Below, in pieces: positions 1 to 7,810 of a stretch of 64,000 nucleotides of DNA; positions within the stretch are counted from its first letter, which is position 1, and each line of letters begins with the position of its first letter. This DNA is from an uncultured Sphingomonadaceae bacterium (GTDB lineage: Bacteria; Pseudomonadota; Alphaproteobacteria; Sphingomonadales; Sphingomonadaceae). The notes under the pieces are model-generated. The model ran no database searches. It was not told the origin of the DNA and saw only the letters and a program-made list of their open reading frames with translations. A program made the translations under genes and the position numbers. The DNA lies in the NCBI GenBank assembly GCA_938050045.1, contig CALLJS010000012.1:1-64000 (forward strand), written 5' to 3'.

Positions 1-1
1 C

Positions 2-1756
2 TATCATCGCCGGGTTGTGGTCAAAGCCTCTATTCATAAGATGACCGTGCATGGCACAGCGCCGCTTCGCCGTCACCTCAATTACATCGAACGCGACGGG
101 GCGGGCGAAGAAGGCCGCGAGGCCGAGCTTTACACCGATGCAACCCGCGATCTCGATGCAGAAGAGTTGATCACGCGGGCCGAAGATGACCGACACCATT
201 TTCGGTTTATTGTCTCGCCGGAAGATGCAGAGCAAATGAGCGACCTCACATCCTTTACGCGGGATCTGATGGCGCAGATGGAAAAGGATTTGGATACACG
301 CCTCGAATGGGCCGCCGCCAATCACTATGATACCGATCAGCCCCATGTTCATATTGTGATGCGCGGCAAGCGCGATGACGGCAAAGACCTCGTTATCCCG
401 CGCGACTATATCTCAAAGGGCCTGCGCGAACGCGCCCAAGAACTTGTCTCGCTGGAATTGGGGCCGGTTAGCGAACTGGAAAACCGCCTGCGCACCCAGC
501 GCATGGTGGAGGTCGAACGGATGACCGATATTGACCGCGCCCTTATCAGGCGCGCGCGGGATGGCCAGCTCGATCTGTCCAAACCCGTACCAAGCGGTCA
601 GGTCTGGCGACGGCAACTGGAAAAAGCGCGTATGGGTCAGCTTAGCAAGATGGGGCTAGCCGAACCTCTTGGCGGGTCGCGTTGGCGTCTCGATAAGGAC
701 GCGGCCAACGCGCTGAAACGTATGGGCGAGCGTGGTGACATTATCAAAGCCATGCACCGGGCCATGACGGACAGCGGCGATCCGCGTCTCACCACAAGCG
801 CCAGCCTGTTTGATCCGGGCGACCCGAATGCCAAACCGCTCACGGGTAAAATCATTGCGCGCGGGATTGCCGACGATGTGAGCGACCATGCCTATGTGGT
901 GATAGACGCAACGGACGGCAAAGCTGCCTATGTCAATATCGGGCCAAGCGACAGGCTGATGGACTTTGAAAAGGGTGTGATTGTAACGGCGCACCCGGCC
1001 TCACATTCCCCGCGCGCGTCTGACATGACCATCAACGACATCGCGGATAAGCATGGCGGGATATACAGCGCGGCAAAACATCTCGAAGACGCGCCGCGCA
1101 CCAGTGAGGAATTTATCAAGGCCCATGTGCGCCGCCTCGAAGCCATGCGCAAGGCGGGCGTATCTGTAGCACGGGCCACAGACGGCACATGGCGCATCCC
1201 GCCGGATTTTTTGGATAAGGCCGCAGCCTATGAGTTTGAAACCACGCGCACCAAGCCGGTGCGTCTCGACATGGCCTCACGGCTTGATCTTGGTTCCATG
1301 CGAAGCTCGATTGGGGCGACCTGGCTCGATGAACATTTGCGCGATCACAGCGACAATGAAGGTGCGCGCGGCTTTGGCGGCGAGATTGAACAGGCGCGCG
1401 CCGCACGGCGGGCCTTTCTCCACCGCGAAGGCGTTCTTAAAGACGTAAGCGAGGCAGTCACCGACAAGACATTACGCGCGTTGGAAAAGCGCGATCTGCA
1501 AGACGCTGCCAAAATGCTTGCGGCAAAACTTGGAAAAGAGTTTACGCAAACGCCGGGGTCAGGCCGGGTCAGCGGCGCCTATACCCAGCGGATCGACAGG
1601 CCGAGCGGGCGTTACGGCGTCATCGAACGGTCAAAGGACTTTTCTCTCGTGCCGTGGCGCGAGGTGATGGATCGCAACTCGGGCAAACAAATCAGCGGCA
1701 TTGTCCGCGGGCGTCAGATTTCTTGGACGCTCACGCGAGGCCGGGGAATATCATAA
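2..1756 (+). CDS. Relaxase / mobilization nuclease (VirD2-like, DUF3363), 5' partial
   Basis: The reading frame is open to the first base of the window, and the ORF-track start at 17 is an internal GTG, so the true start lies upstream. Relaxases nick oriT and stay covalently bound to the transferred strand. Visible are an N-terminal stretch with the candidate nucleophile region (RRHLNYIERDG) and the histidine motif QPHVHIVMRG of HUH enzymes, followed by a long C-terminal region typical of the DUF3363 relaxase group. It lies just before hipBA (convergent) and the traG-trb operon, fitting the DNA-processing part of the element. Function is confident; completeness of the N terminus cannot be judged. 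Confidence 0.88.
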   Translation, partial: YHRRVVVKASIHKMTVHGTAPLRRHLNYIERDGAGEEGREAELYTDATRDLDAEELITRAEDDRHHFRFIVSPEDAEQMSDLTSFTRDLMAQMEKDLDTRLEWAAANHYDTDQPHVHIVMRGKRDDGKDLVIPRDYISKGLRERAQELVSLELGPVSELENRLRTQRMVEVERMTDIDRALIRRARDGQLDLSKPVPSGQVWRRQLEKARMGQLSKMGLAEPLGGSRWRLDKDAANALKRMGERGDIIKAMHRAMTDSGDPRLTTSASLFDPGDPNAKPLTGKIIARGIADDVSDHAYVVIDATDGKAAYVNIGPSDRLMDFEKGVIVTAHPASHSPRASDMTINDIADKHGGIYSAAKHLEDAPRTSEEFIKAHVRRLEAMRKAGVSVARATDGTWRIPPDFLDKAAAYEFETTRTKPVRLDMASRLDLGSMRSSIGATWLDEHLRDHSDNEGARGFGGEIEQARAARRAFLHREGVLKDVSEAVTDKTLRALEKRDLQDAAKMLAAKLGKEFTQTPGSGRVSGAYTQRIDRPSGRYGVIERSKDFSLVPWREVMDRNSGKQISGIVRGRQISWTLTRGRGIS

Positions 1757-1790
1757 CCTAAAAGACATGAGATCACCGAAGCAAAAGTGC

Positions 1791-3014
1791 TTAGTCTTTT
1801 TCACTTATCGCCGTCGCATAAATTGAAACATCGGCAGCACTCATGCCAAGCTGGCGGGCCGTATTTTGCCATCCGTTTAGCGCGGCTGATACCTCCCCGA
1901 TTATGGCTTCCGCGCGTTGGGTCTTGAGCGCAAAGAATGGCGCAGCGCGCAAGGCCAGATCAAGATCAGCATCAGGCCCTTCTTCTGAAATCCATGTGGT
2001 GAGTTCACGAGCCTTTTCGGCAATCGGTACAGGGTTTAGATCATAGGCTGGCGACAGACGCCATTTGTCGTCACGATCATAAAGGAAGCCATGATTGCGC
2101 AAATGGTCGTCCAAATTGCCGATCATCACGCCAAATACAATGCGCCGCCATAGCTCGTGCAAATCCTCAGTCGGTTCACTTGAATACATCCTGATCGCTT
2201 CAGCAATGTCCGTATAGGTTGCTTCATCTCCGTCATTCAGCCCCAACAAACTCATTGCCGACAAGAAAGGAATGCGTTGACCATTATCGCGGTCAAACCG
2301 GGTGATGAGAGCCACTGGCCGTCCAGCCACATCTTCTATTCTGGCCGTTGCAGCATTTATTCCAGCCTTTCTGGCCAGCATCATGGCAAGCACTTCCCCA
2401 TGTGGTACGCTGCGGTCATCGTCCTGCTTAGGAAACTTGGCAATGGCAAGGCTGCCATCTGCGTCAGCCACGGCTGATTTTGGACGCGCCCCCCCCAATG
2501 GTGAGCCTTCATTTAACAGCAATTTCAAATCTTCAGCCGTTTCTGTATTCGCTTGCACGGCATCAGCGGCATTGATCAGTGCTGGCAACTGGATCAGAGG
2601 CGGCACACGATAATGGCCTATATCATGGTCAAATGTGTCTTCCCCTTCGCGTTTATAACGCAAGGCGCCAATTCGCGTTTGATCTGTGATCGCTAGAAGA
2701 TAATCAATCTCTGACAGGGTACGATCATCACCGGCCTTGCGGAACGCCCGTTTGATGAGTTGCTGCCCCCAACGATCAGGCGCCGTGTCCCGCAAGGCGC
2801 CGGGCAATGCCGACTTCTCCGATCTGGTGTAAATCTGCTGATCGGCTAATGCCAGGTTTGCAGGATCAAGCGCAAAGGCTTCTGGATAGTCGAGCCATTC
2901 ATCAGCATATTCAAAAACCGAACTCTGGCCTCTTCGTTTGGCAACATAGCGACACCGGCCAACAAGATGCGTGCTGCCTGCATGGTCGATATAGATTTCG
3001 AGCGTATCGGTCAT
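1791..3014 (-). CDS. hipA: HipA-family serine/threonine kinase toxin
   Basis: HipA toxins are kinases that phosphorylate a translation target (glutamyl-tRNA synthetase in E. coli) and cause dormancy unless bound by HipB. The 407-residue protein has the usual length, an N-terminal couple-HipA region, the ATP-binding loop SPLGGARPK at about 171-179, the catalytic stretch LDDHLRNHGF near 301-310 and the metal-binding SPAYDLNP near 321-328. All key residues are present, so it should be active. Its start codon overlaps the hipB stop (ATGA), so the pair is co-transcribed and translationally coupled. It sits inside the conjugative element, suggesting a maintenance role. The loop is encoded by an eight-base G run, a slippage-prone spot. 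Confidence 0.93.
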   Translation of the reverse strand: MTDTLEIYIDHAGSTHLVGRCRYVAKRRGQSSVFEYADEWLDYPEAFALDPANLALADQQIYTRSEKSALPGALRDTAPDRWGQQLIKRAFRKAGDDRTLSEIDYLLAITDQTRIGALRYKREGEDTFDHDIGHYRVPPLIQLPALINAADAVQANTETAEDLKLLLNEGSPLGGARPKSAVADADGSLAIAKFPKQDDDRSVPHGEVLAMMLARKAGINAATARIEDVAGRPVALITRFDRDNGQRIPFLSAMSLLGLNDGDEATYTDIAEAIRMYSSEPTEDLHELWRRIVFGVMIGNLDDHLRNHGFLYDRDDKWRLSPAYDLNPVPIAEKARELTTWISEEGPDADLDLALRAAPFFALKTQRAEAIIGEVSAALNGWQNTARQLGMSAADVSIYATAISEKD

Positions 3015-3346
3015 TTTCCCGTCCTCTTCCGACTGCGTGGCTGTACCTTTTGCGGCAAGCGATCTTCCTCGATGTCCAGCCCCAAACTATCTCTGCTGCG
3101 ATCCGCAGCTTCGCCTAGACCTTCGATCAAACCCAATATGGACAGCACGGTGGCGTAAACGCCCATGGATACAGATGGGTCGCCTTTCTCGACTTTCGCC
3201 AGTGTGCCACGACTGATAAAAGCGCGTTCTGCCATTGAAACTGTAGAAATTCGCCGTTTTTTGCGCGCGATAACAATGTCTTCGCCCAGTTTTACGAGGG
3301 CGACGCGAGCGGCTTTCGGCATTGTTTGGGTTGCACGAGTTTTCAT
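3011..3346 (-). CDS. hipB: HipB-like antitoxin, Xre-type helix-turn-helix
   Basis: This 111-residue protein has a central helix-turn-helix (roughly residues 35-65, with AERAFISRGTLAKVEKGDPSVSM) typical of Xre-family antitoxins. HipB proteins neutralise HipA and repress their own operon. It precedes hipA with a 4-base overlap. The tail is basic (PRSRKRTGK). It has no other obvious partner, so the antitoxin role follows from family and position. Inverted repeats lie directly upstream (3373-3411), consistent with autorepression. It is longer than E. coli HipB (88 residues). Confidence 0.88.
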   Translation of the reverse strand: MKTRATQTMPKAARVALVKLGEDIVIARKKRRISTVSMAERAFISRGTLAKVEKGDPSVSMGVYATVLSILGLIEGLGEAADRSRDSLGLDIEEDRLPQKVQPRSRKRTGK

Positions 3347-3372
3347 AGTTGTGTCTTATATTTTGATCAATT

Positions 3373-3411
3373 AACTGTCTAGTTGTTCAATATATAGAGC
3401 ATAACTAGTTA
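3373..3411. promoter_or_regulatory. Candidate HipB operator repeats
   Basis: Two related inverted repeats lie 27-65 bases upstream of the hipB start: AACT-GTCT-AGTT (3373-3384) and a perfect ten-base palindrome taactagtta (3402-3411). They share the half-sites AACT/AGTT with different spacing and are separated by an AT-rich tatata stretch that could hold a -10 box. Position and symmetry fit HipB binding; this is inference. Confidence 0.45.
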
Positions 3412-3681
3412 AAAGTCCATAAATTTGCAAATCGTGAGCGTTGACGATGTGCTTTGCCTTTGAGGCCCGCTCTATAGCCGCTTTCCTGTATTTTCACCCC
3501 AATAGCTCACAGATCAGCTAGCGAATACCGGCTAAAGATCACTGCTGACCCGAAATAGGTCTCGGCAGCCCGCATTTCGACCCAAACCCACTGATTTCAT
3601 TAAAATTTCTGCCCGCTTTCCTCACTATACGGATCGCTTATCTCTGCGCCAACCTGACCTCAATCGAAACGAGGTCAAATC
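3412..3681. other. Noncoding leader before traG; small hairpin over the ribosome-binding site
   Basis: About 270 bases with no convincing ORF separate hipBA from traG. At the end, gacctc (3656-3661) pairs with gaggtc (3671-3676), and the second arm contains the Shine-Dalgarno GAGG just before the traG ATG at 3682, so the hairpin could mask it. The transfer-operon promoter should lie here. I could not identify an oriT. Confidence 0.4.
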
Positions 3682-5706
3682 ATGTCGCCACAGGGCATAC
3701 TTTACGGACACATACTCTCAGTGCTTGCCACCATATTCGGCGGCTTGTGGGTTGCGACGCAATGGGTAGCCGCGCAATTCAGTTATGATCCATATCTTGG
3801 CCCTGAATGGTTCAGCATTCTTGGTACGCCGGTTTATTATCCGTGGCGGCTGTTTGAGTGGTGGTATGCGTTTCACGCTTACGCCCCGGAGATATTCAGA
3901 ACAGGCGGCAGAATTGTTGTTGGCGCGACCTTCGCCAGCATCTTCATCGCAGCGATGTTGTCAGTCTGGCGCGGTCGGCGCGCAAAAAAGCTGACCACAT
4001 TCGGATCGTCAGAATGGGCGAGCAAGCGCACGATGAAACGCGCGGGGCTTCTCACCCAAACCGGCGTCTTTCTTGGCAAGGTGAAAAAGAACTATCTGCG
4101 TCATGCAGGGCCAGAACATATTATGGCGTTTGCCCCGACACGCTCAGGTAAAGGCGTCGGGCTTGTTGTGCCAACGCTATTAAGCTGGGCCGAAAGCGCA
4201 GTCATTCACGACATCAAAGGCGAGAACTGGCAGCTTACGTCTGGCTGGCGCTCGACCTTTTCTCATTGCCTTCTTTTCAATCCGACCGACCCGGCGAGTG
4301 CCAAATACAACCCACTGCTGGAAGTCCGCAAAGGCCGCAACGAAGTCCGCGACGTTCAAAATATCGCCGACATTCTGGTCGATCCAGAAGGGGCGCTTGA
4401 GCGTCGCAATCATTGGGAGAAGACCGGTCATGCACTTCTGGTCGGCGCTATTCTGCATGTTCTTTATGCAGAGAAAGAAAAGACGCTGGCCCGCGTCGCA
4501 AGTTTCCTCTCTGACCCCAGCCGCTCATTCGAGCGCACCCTATGGGTCATGATGAACACGAACCACCTCGGCTCCGAAGGGCGCGCCCCTCAAACTCATC
4601 CCGTTGTCGCGCAAGCAGCGCGTGAACTCTTGAACAAGTCTGAAAACGAGCGCTCAGGCGTCTTGTCAACGGCGATGAGTTTTTTGGGGTTATACCGCGA
4701 CCCCACGGTGGCCGAGGTGACCTCTTCTTGTGACTGGCGCATTGCAGACCTGATCGAAGGCGGCAAACCCGTCTCGCTTTATCTTGTGGTGCCGCCGTCA
4801 GACATATCGCGCACGAAGCCACTTGTGCGTCTGATCCTCAATCAGATTGGGCGTCGTCTTACCGAAAAGCTGGACGATGAACTTGAAACGGAAAAGCGCC
4901 GCCGTGTCCTGTTGATGCTTGATGAGTTTCCCGCGCTCGGTCGGCTCGACTTTTTTGAAAGCGCGCTGGCATTCATGGCGGGTTATGGGCTGCGCGCGTT
5001 CCTGATTGCTCAATCATTGAACCAGATCGAAAAAGCCTACGGCCCCAACAACTCCATTCTTGATAACTGCCATGTGCGCGTTGCTTTCGCCACCAATGAC
5101 GAAAGAACAGCCAAGCGCATTTCTGATGCTCTCGGATCAATGACCGAAATGCGCGCTATGCGGAACTATGCCGGACACAGGCTCGCACCCTGGCTAGGCC
5201 ATGTTATGGTCTCACGGCAGGAATCCGCAAGGCAGCTTCTAACGCCGGGCGAGATTATGCAGCTACCACCAGATGACGAGATTGTCCTTGTTTCCGGTTA
5301 CTCGCCTGCTCGCGCAAAAAAGCTGCGTTACTATCAGGATCAGAACTTTGTCAGCCGCGTCATCTCCCCGCCCGCGCTGGCAGGTCCCAATCATCCATAT
5401 GCCGACAGGCCGTCCCCTCGCGCGGATGATTGGGGCCAAATGACACGCGCCGTTGACGATCGTCTGTTTGCAGAGGGTGAAGACGAAGCCTTTGGTGACA
5501 GCGGTGGGAAAGACTTGAAACCCGAAATCGACGCGCCAGAGCGCAAGGACGATCCAACACCCGAACCAGCTCAAACCGATGAAATGGACGGCGCAGATGA
5601 GGTGGCGGCCAAGCGCGCTGCCGATCTTGCACGGCGCAATGCCATTGCCAGCAAAAGCTATGGGCTTGATCGCGGCACACCTGATTTAGACCTCTTGGAT
5701 TTTTAA
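3682..5706 (+). CDS. traG: Type IV coupling protein TraG/VirD4
   Basis: Coupling proteins are inner-membrane ATPases that hand the relaxase-DNA complex to the secretion channel. The 674-residue protein has two N-terminal membrane segments (about residues 8-30 and 78-96), Walker A APTRSGKGVG at 151-160 and Walker B LLMLDEFPALG near 410-420, with the family's usual length. The C-terminal tail is acidic and probably disordered. The start has GAGG seven bases upstream. It heads the transfer operon, with the next gene starting two bases after its stop. Confidence 0.95.
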   Translation: MSPQGILYGHILSVLATIFGGLWVATQWVAAQFSYDPYLGPEWFSILGTPVYYPWRLFEWWYAFHAYAPEIFRTGGRIVVGATFASIFIAAMLSVWRGRRAKKLTTFGSSEWASKRTMKRAGLLTQTGVFLGKVKKNYLRHAGPEHIMAFAPTRSGKGVGLVVPTLLSWAESAVIHDIKGENWQLTSGWRSTFSHCLLFNPTDPASAKYNPLLEVRKGRNEVRDVQNIADILVDPEGALERRNHWEKTGHALLVGAILHVLYAEKEKTLARVASFLSDPSRSFERTLWVMMNTNHLGSEGRAPQTHPVVAQAARELLNKSENERSGVLSTAMSFLGLYRDPTVAEVTSSCDWRIADLIEGGKPVSLYLVVPPSDISRTKPLVRLILNQIGRRLTEKLDDELETEKRRRVLLMLDEFPALGRLDFFESALAFMAGYGLRAFLIAQSLNQIEKAYGPNNSILDNCHVRVAFATNDERTAKRISDALGSMTEMRAMRNYAGHRLAPWLGHVMVSRQESARQLLTPGEIMQLPPDDEIVLVSGYSPARAKKLRYYQDQNFVSRVISPPALAGPNHPYADRPSPRADDWGQMTRAVDDRLFAEGEDEAFGDSGGKDLKPEIDAPERKDDPTPEPAQTDEMDGADEVAAKRAADLARRNAIASKSYGLDRGTPDLDLLDF

Positions 5707-5708
5707 CA

Positions 5709-6218
5709 ATGGCCTCAACAAACCCCCGCATTCACCCATATTTGCAACCCGACGTGTTCGCACGCCTGCAAGCGGCAAAAGTCAAACCCGGCCAATCAGA
5801 ATCGGACATCGTGAACCGGGCGCTGGCTGCATTCTTTAGCTACGAACATGAGGACAAACGCGATGCCGCGCTTATCCGGCGACTTGACCGGCTATCCCGT
5901 CAGATCGAAGGATTGGAACGCAGACAAATTATCGCCACCGAAGCCTTTGCGCTTTTTGTCCGTTACTTCCTGACAGTCATTCCCCCCGTTGCGGCGGCGG
6001 ACAAGAAGGCAGCTCAGGCCGAGGGACACGCACGGTTCGAGACCTATCTAAGCAGTCTGCAATCCGTTCTCGAAGATGGCGAGCCTATCTTGTTCAACCG
6101 AATGGAAGACCGGCTAGCAGAAACTTCAGCGTTCTTCACAAAGGAAGAACTTGCCCGTCTTCATGACCCTGCGCCGGAGCGTCCTTCAAAAAGGGAGGAC
6201 GCCAATGTCACCGCGTAA
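5709..6218 (+). CDS. Ribbon-helix-helix (CopG-like) protein of the transfer operon
   Basis: The first 50 residues (LQPDVFARLQAAKVKPGQSESDIVNRALAAFF) look like a ribbon-helix-helix DNA-binding fold, followed by a helical region. Genes of this type regularly lie between traG and trbB in Trb-type elements and are annotated as CopG-family regulators; the exact role, regulator or relaxosome accessory, is unproven. It begins two bases after traG and its last 14 bases overlap the trbB start, so it is part of the same operon. Confidence 0.75.
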   Translation: MASTNPRIHPYLQPDVFARLQAAKVKPGQSESDIVNRALAAFFSYEHEDKRDAALIRRLDRLSRQIEGLERRQIIATEAFALFVRYFLTVIPPVAAADKKAAQAEGHARFETYLSSLQSVLEDGEPILFNRMEDRLAETSAFFTKEELARLHDPAPERPSKREDANVTA

Positions 6219-7212
6219 TCAGGAATCCCTTCAGCGCACGCTGGCGATGCTCAAAACAGCAATGGGCGACACCATAGAGCAAGCCCTTGGCGATCCAACC
6301 GTCGTGGAAATCATGGTGAACCCGGATGGATGGGTATGGCTTGACCAACACGGCGCAGGACGCACACGAACCAAAACACAGCTTTCGCCAGAAAAAGGCG
6401 AACGCATTATTCGTCTTGTCGCCAGCCATATCGGCGCGGAAGTAACGAGAACATCCCCAATAGTGAGCGCCGAGCTTCCGGGTGCAGGTGAGAGGTTCGA
6501 GGGCGTTTTGCCGCCCGTCACAACGGCGCCGTGTTTTTCCATTCGCAAGGCCGCAGCACAGATCTTCTCGCTTGATAATTATGTCGCGACTGAAACGCTA
6601 ACACAGGCTCAGTGCCAACATCTGCAATCAGCGGTTCTGGCCCGCCATAATATATTGATTGTCGGCGGCACAGGTTCTGGCAAGACCACCCTTGCCAATG
6701 CGCTTTTGAACGAGGTCGCGCGAACTGGCGAACGTGTTCTTATCATTGAGGACACCCGCGAGCTTCAATGCGCCACGCCCGATCAAGTGGCGCTGCGCAC
6801 ACGCTTACCGCACATCACAATGGCTGACCTTGTTAAATCGACCTTGCGGCTCAGACCAGACCGGATCGTTGTTGGCGAAGTGCGCGGGCCAGAAGCCCTC
6901 GATATGCTCAAAGCCTGGAACACGGGTCATCCGGGCGGGATCAGCACGATACACGCCAATGACGCAATAGGCGGCCTTTACCGGCTAGAACAGCTTGTCG
7001 GCGAAGTCGCCGCCACCATTCCACGAACACTTATCGCTCAGGCAATCGACCTCATTGTTTTCATCTCAGGGCGCGGCAGCGATCGGCGCATTGAAGCCAT
7101 TCGCCACGTCGCCGGCGTCGATGAGGCTGCGCAGTCCTACATCACCCACGATGCTTCGGATGCGCCCGACAACATTCTTCCCCTTCAATCGTTATCCAAA
7201 AACGGAGTTTAG
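6205..7212 (+). CDS. trbB: Conjugal transfer ATPase TrbB (VirB11-like)
   Basis: VirB11/TrbB proteins are hexameric cytoplasmic ATPases that power pilus assembly and substrate transfer. I place the start at 6205 (MSPRNQ) rather than the ORF-track start at 6151, because a good Shine-Dalgarno (GGGAGGA) lies just before it and homologues begin there. The resulting 335-residue protein has Walker A VGGTGSGKTTL at about 153-163, an Asp box (IIEDTRELQ), Walker B region RPDRIVVGEVRG and the His box GHPGGISTIHAND. All catalytic elements are present. Confidence 0.94.
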   Translation: MSPRNQESLQRTLAMLKTAMGDTIEQALGDPTVVEIMVNPDGWVWLDQHGAGRTRTKTQLSPEKGERIIRLVASHIGAEVTRTSPIVSAELPGAGERFEGVLPPVTTAPCFSIRKAAAQIFSLDNYVATETLTQAQCQHLQSAVLARHNILIVGGTGSGKTTLANALLNEVARTGERVLIIEDTRELQCATPDQVALRTRLPHITMADLVKSTLRLRPDRIVVGEVRGPEALDMLKAWNTGHPGGISTIHANDAIGGLYRLEQLVGEVAATIPRTLIAQAIDLIVFISGRGSDRRIEAIRHVAGVDEAAQSYITHDASDAPDNILPLQSLSKNGV

Positions 7213-7214
7213 TT

Positions 7215-7544
7215 ATGTCCCTAGTCCATGACACAGTTAAGAGTGTTCTTTACGCAGCAAGGCTCATTTTAATCTACTTGTTGCTCGCCAGTCCCGCCTT
7301 TGCCGCAGGGTCGGGAATGCCTTGGGAAGGGCCAATCCAACAGATCGTAACATCCGTTGAAGGCGATGTTGCCAAAGGCATTGGCGTTATCGCAATCGTT
7401 GTGACCGGGCTTGGCATTGCTTTTGGCGATATGGGCAGCGGGATGCGCAATCTTTTGAAGATTGTCTTTGGTCTGTCGATTGCCTTCACCGCAACCAGTT
7501 TCTTTCTGTCATTCTTCTCATTCGGCGGCGGGGCAATCATCTAA
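7215..7544 (+). CDS. trbC: Conjugal transfer pilin TrbC (VirB2-like)
   Basis: The 109-residue protein has an N-terminal signal sequence ending near SPAFAAGS and two further hydrophobic helices in the mature part, the normal layout of VirB2/TrbC pilins. It would be processed and assembled into the transfer pilus. It starts two bases after trbB, and its stop overlaps the trbD start by one base. Length and position fit the family. Confidence 0.88.
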   Translation: MSLVHDTVKSVLYAARLILIYLLLASPAFAAGSGMPWEGPIQQIVTSVEGDVAKGIGVIAIVVTGLGIAFGDMGSGMRNLLKIVFGLSIAFTATSFFLSFFSFGGGAII

Positions 7545-7810
7545 TGCCCCACAATAAAGACATTGGCGGTTTCTCTATCCCTGTTCACCGTTCGCTGACC
7601 GAACCGGTTTTGATGGGCGGCGCACCGCGTGCAGCCACAATCATGAACGGCACCATTGCCGCCGCGATTGGCCTCGGTCTTCACCTTTGGCACTTCGGGA
7701 TCATCTACTGGGTGGTTGTCCATAGTGCCTGTATCTTCGCGGCAAAGCGCGACCATCAGTTTGTTGAAGTGCTGATCCGCCACGTCCGTCACAAGGGGTA
7801 TCTGGCATGA
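7544..7810 (+). CDS. trbD: Conjugal transfer protein TrbD (VirB3-like)
   Basis: This 88-residue inner-membrane protein has the VirB3/TrbD signature: a short N-terminal segment with IPVHRSLTEPVLMGGAPR followed by a hydrophobic hairpin and a basic tail. VirB3 proteins associate with the VirB4 ATPase. The gene overlaps trbC by one base and trbE by four, so translation is coupled along the operon. Confidence 0.9.
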   Translation: MPHNKDIGGFSIPVHRSLTEPVLMGGAPRAATIMNGTIAAAIGLGLHLWHFGIIYWVVVHSACIFAAKRDHQFVEVLIRHVRHKGYLA

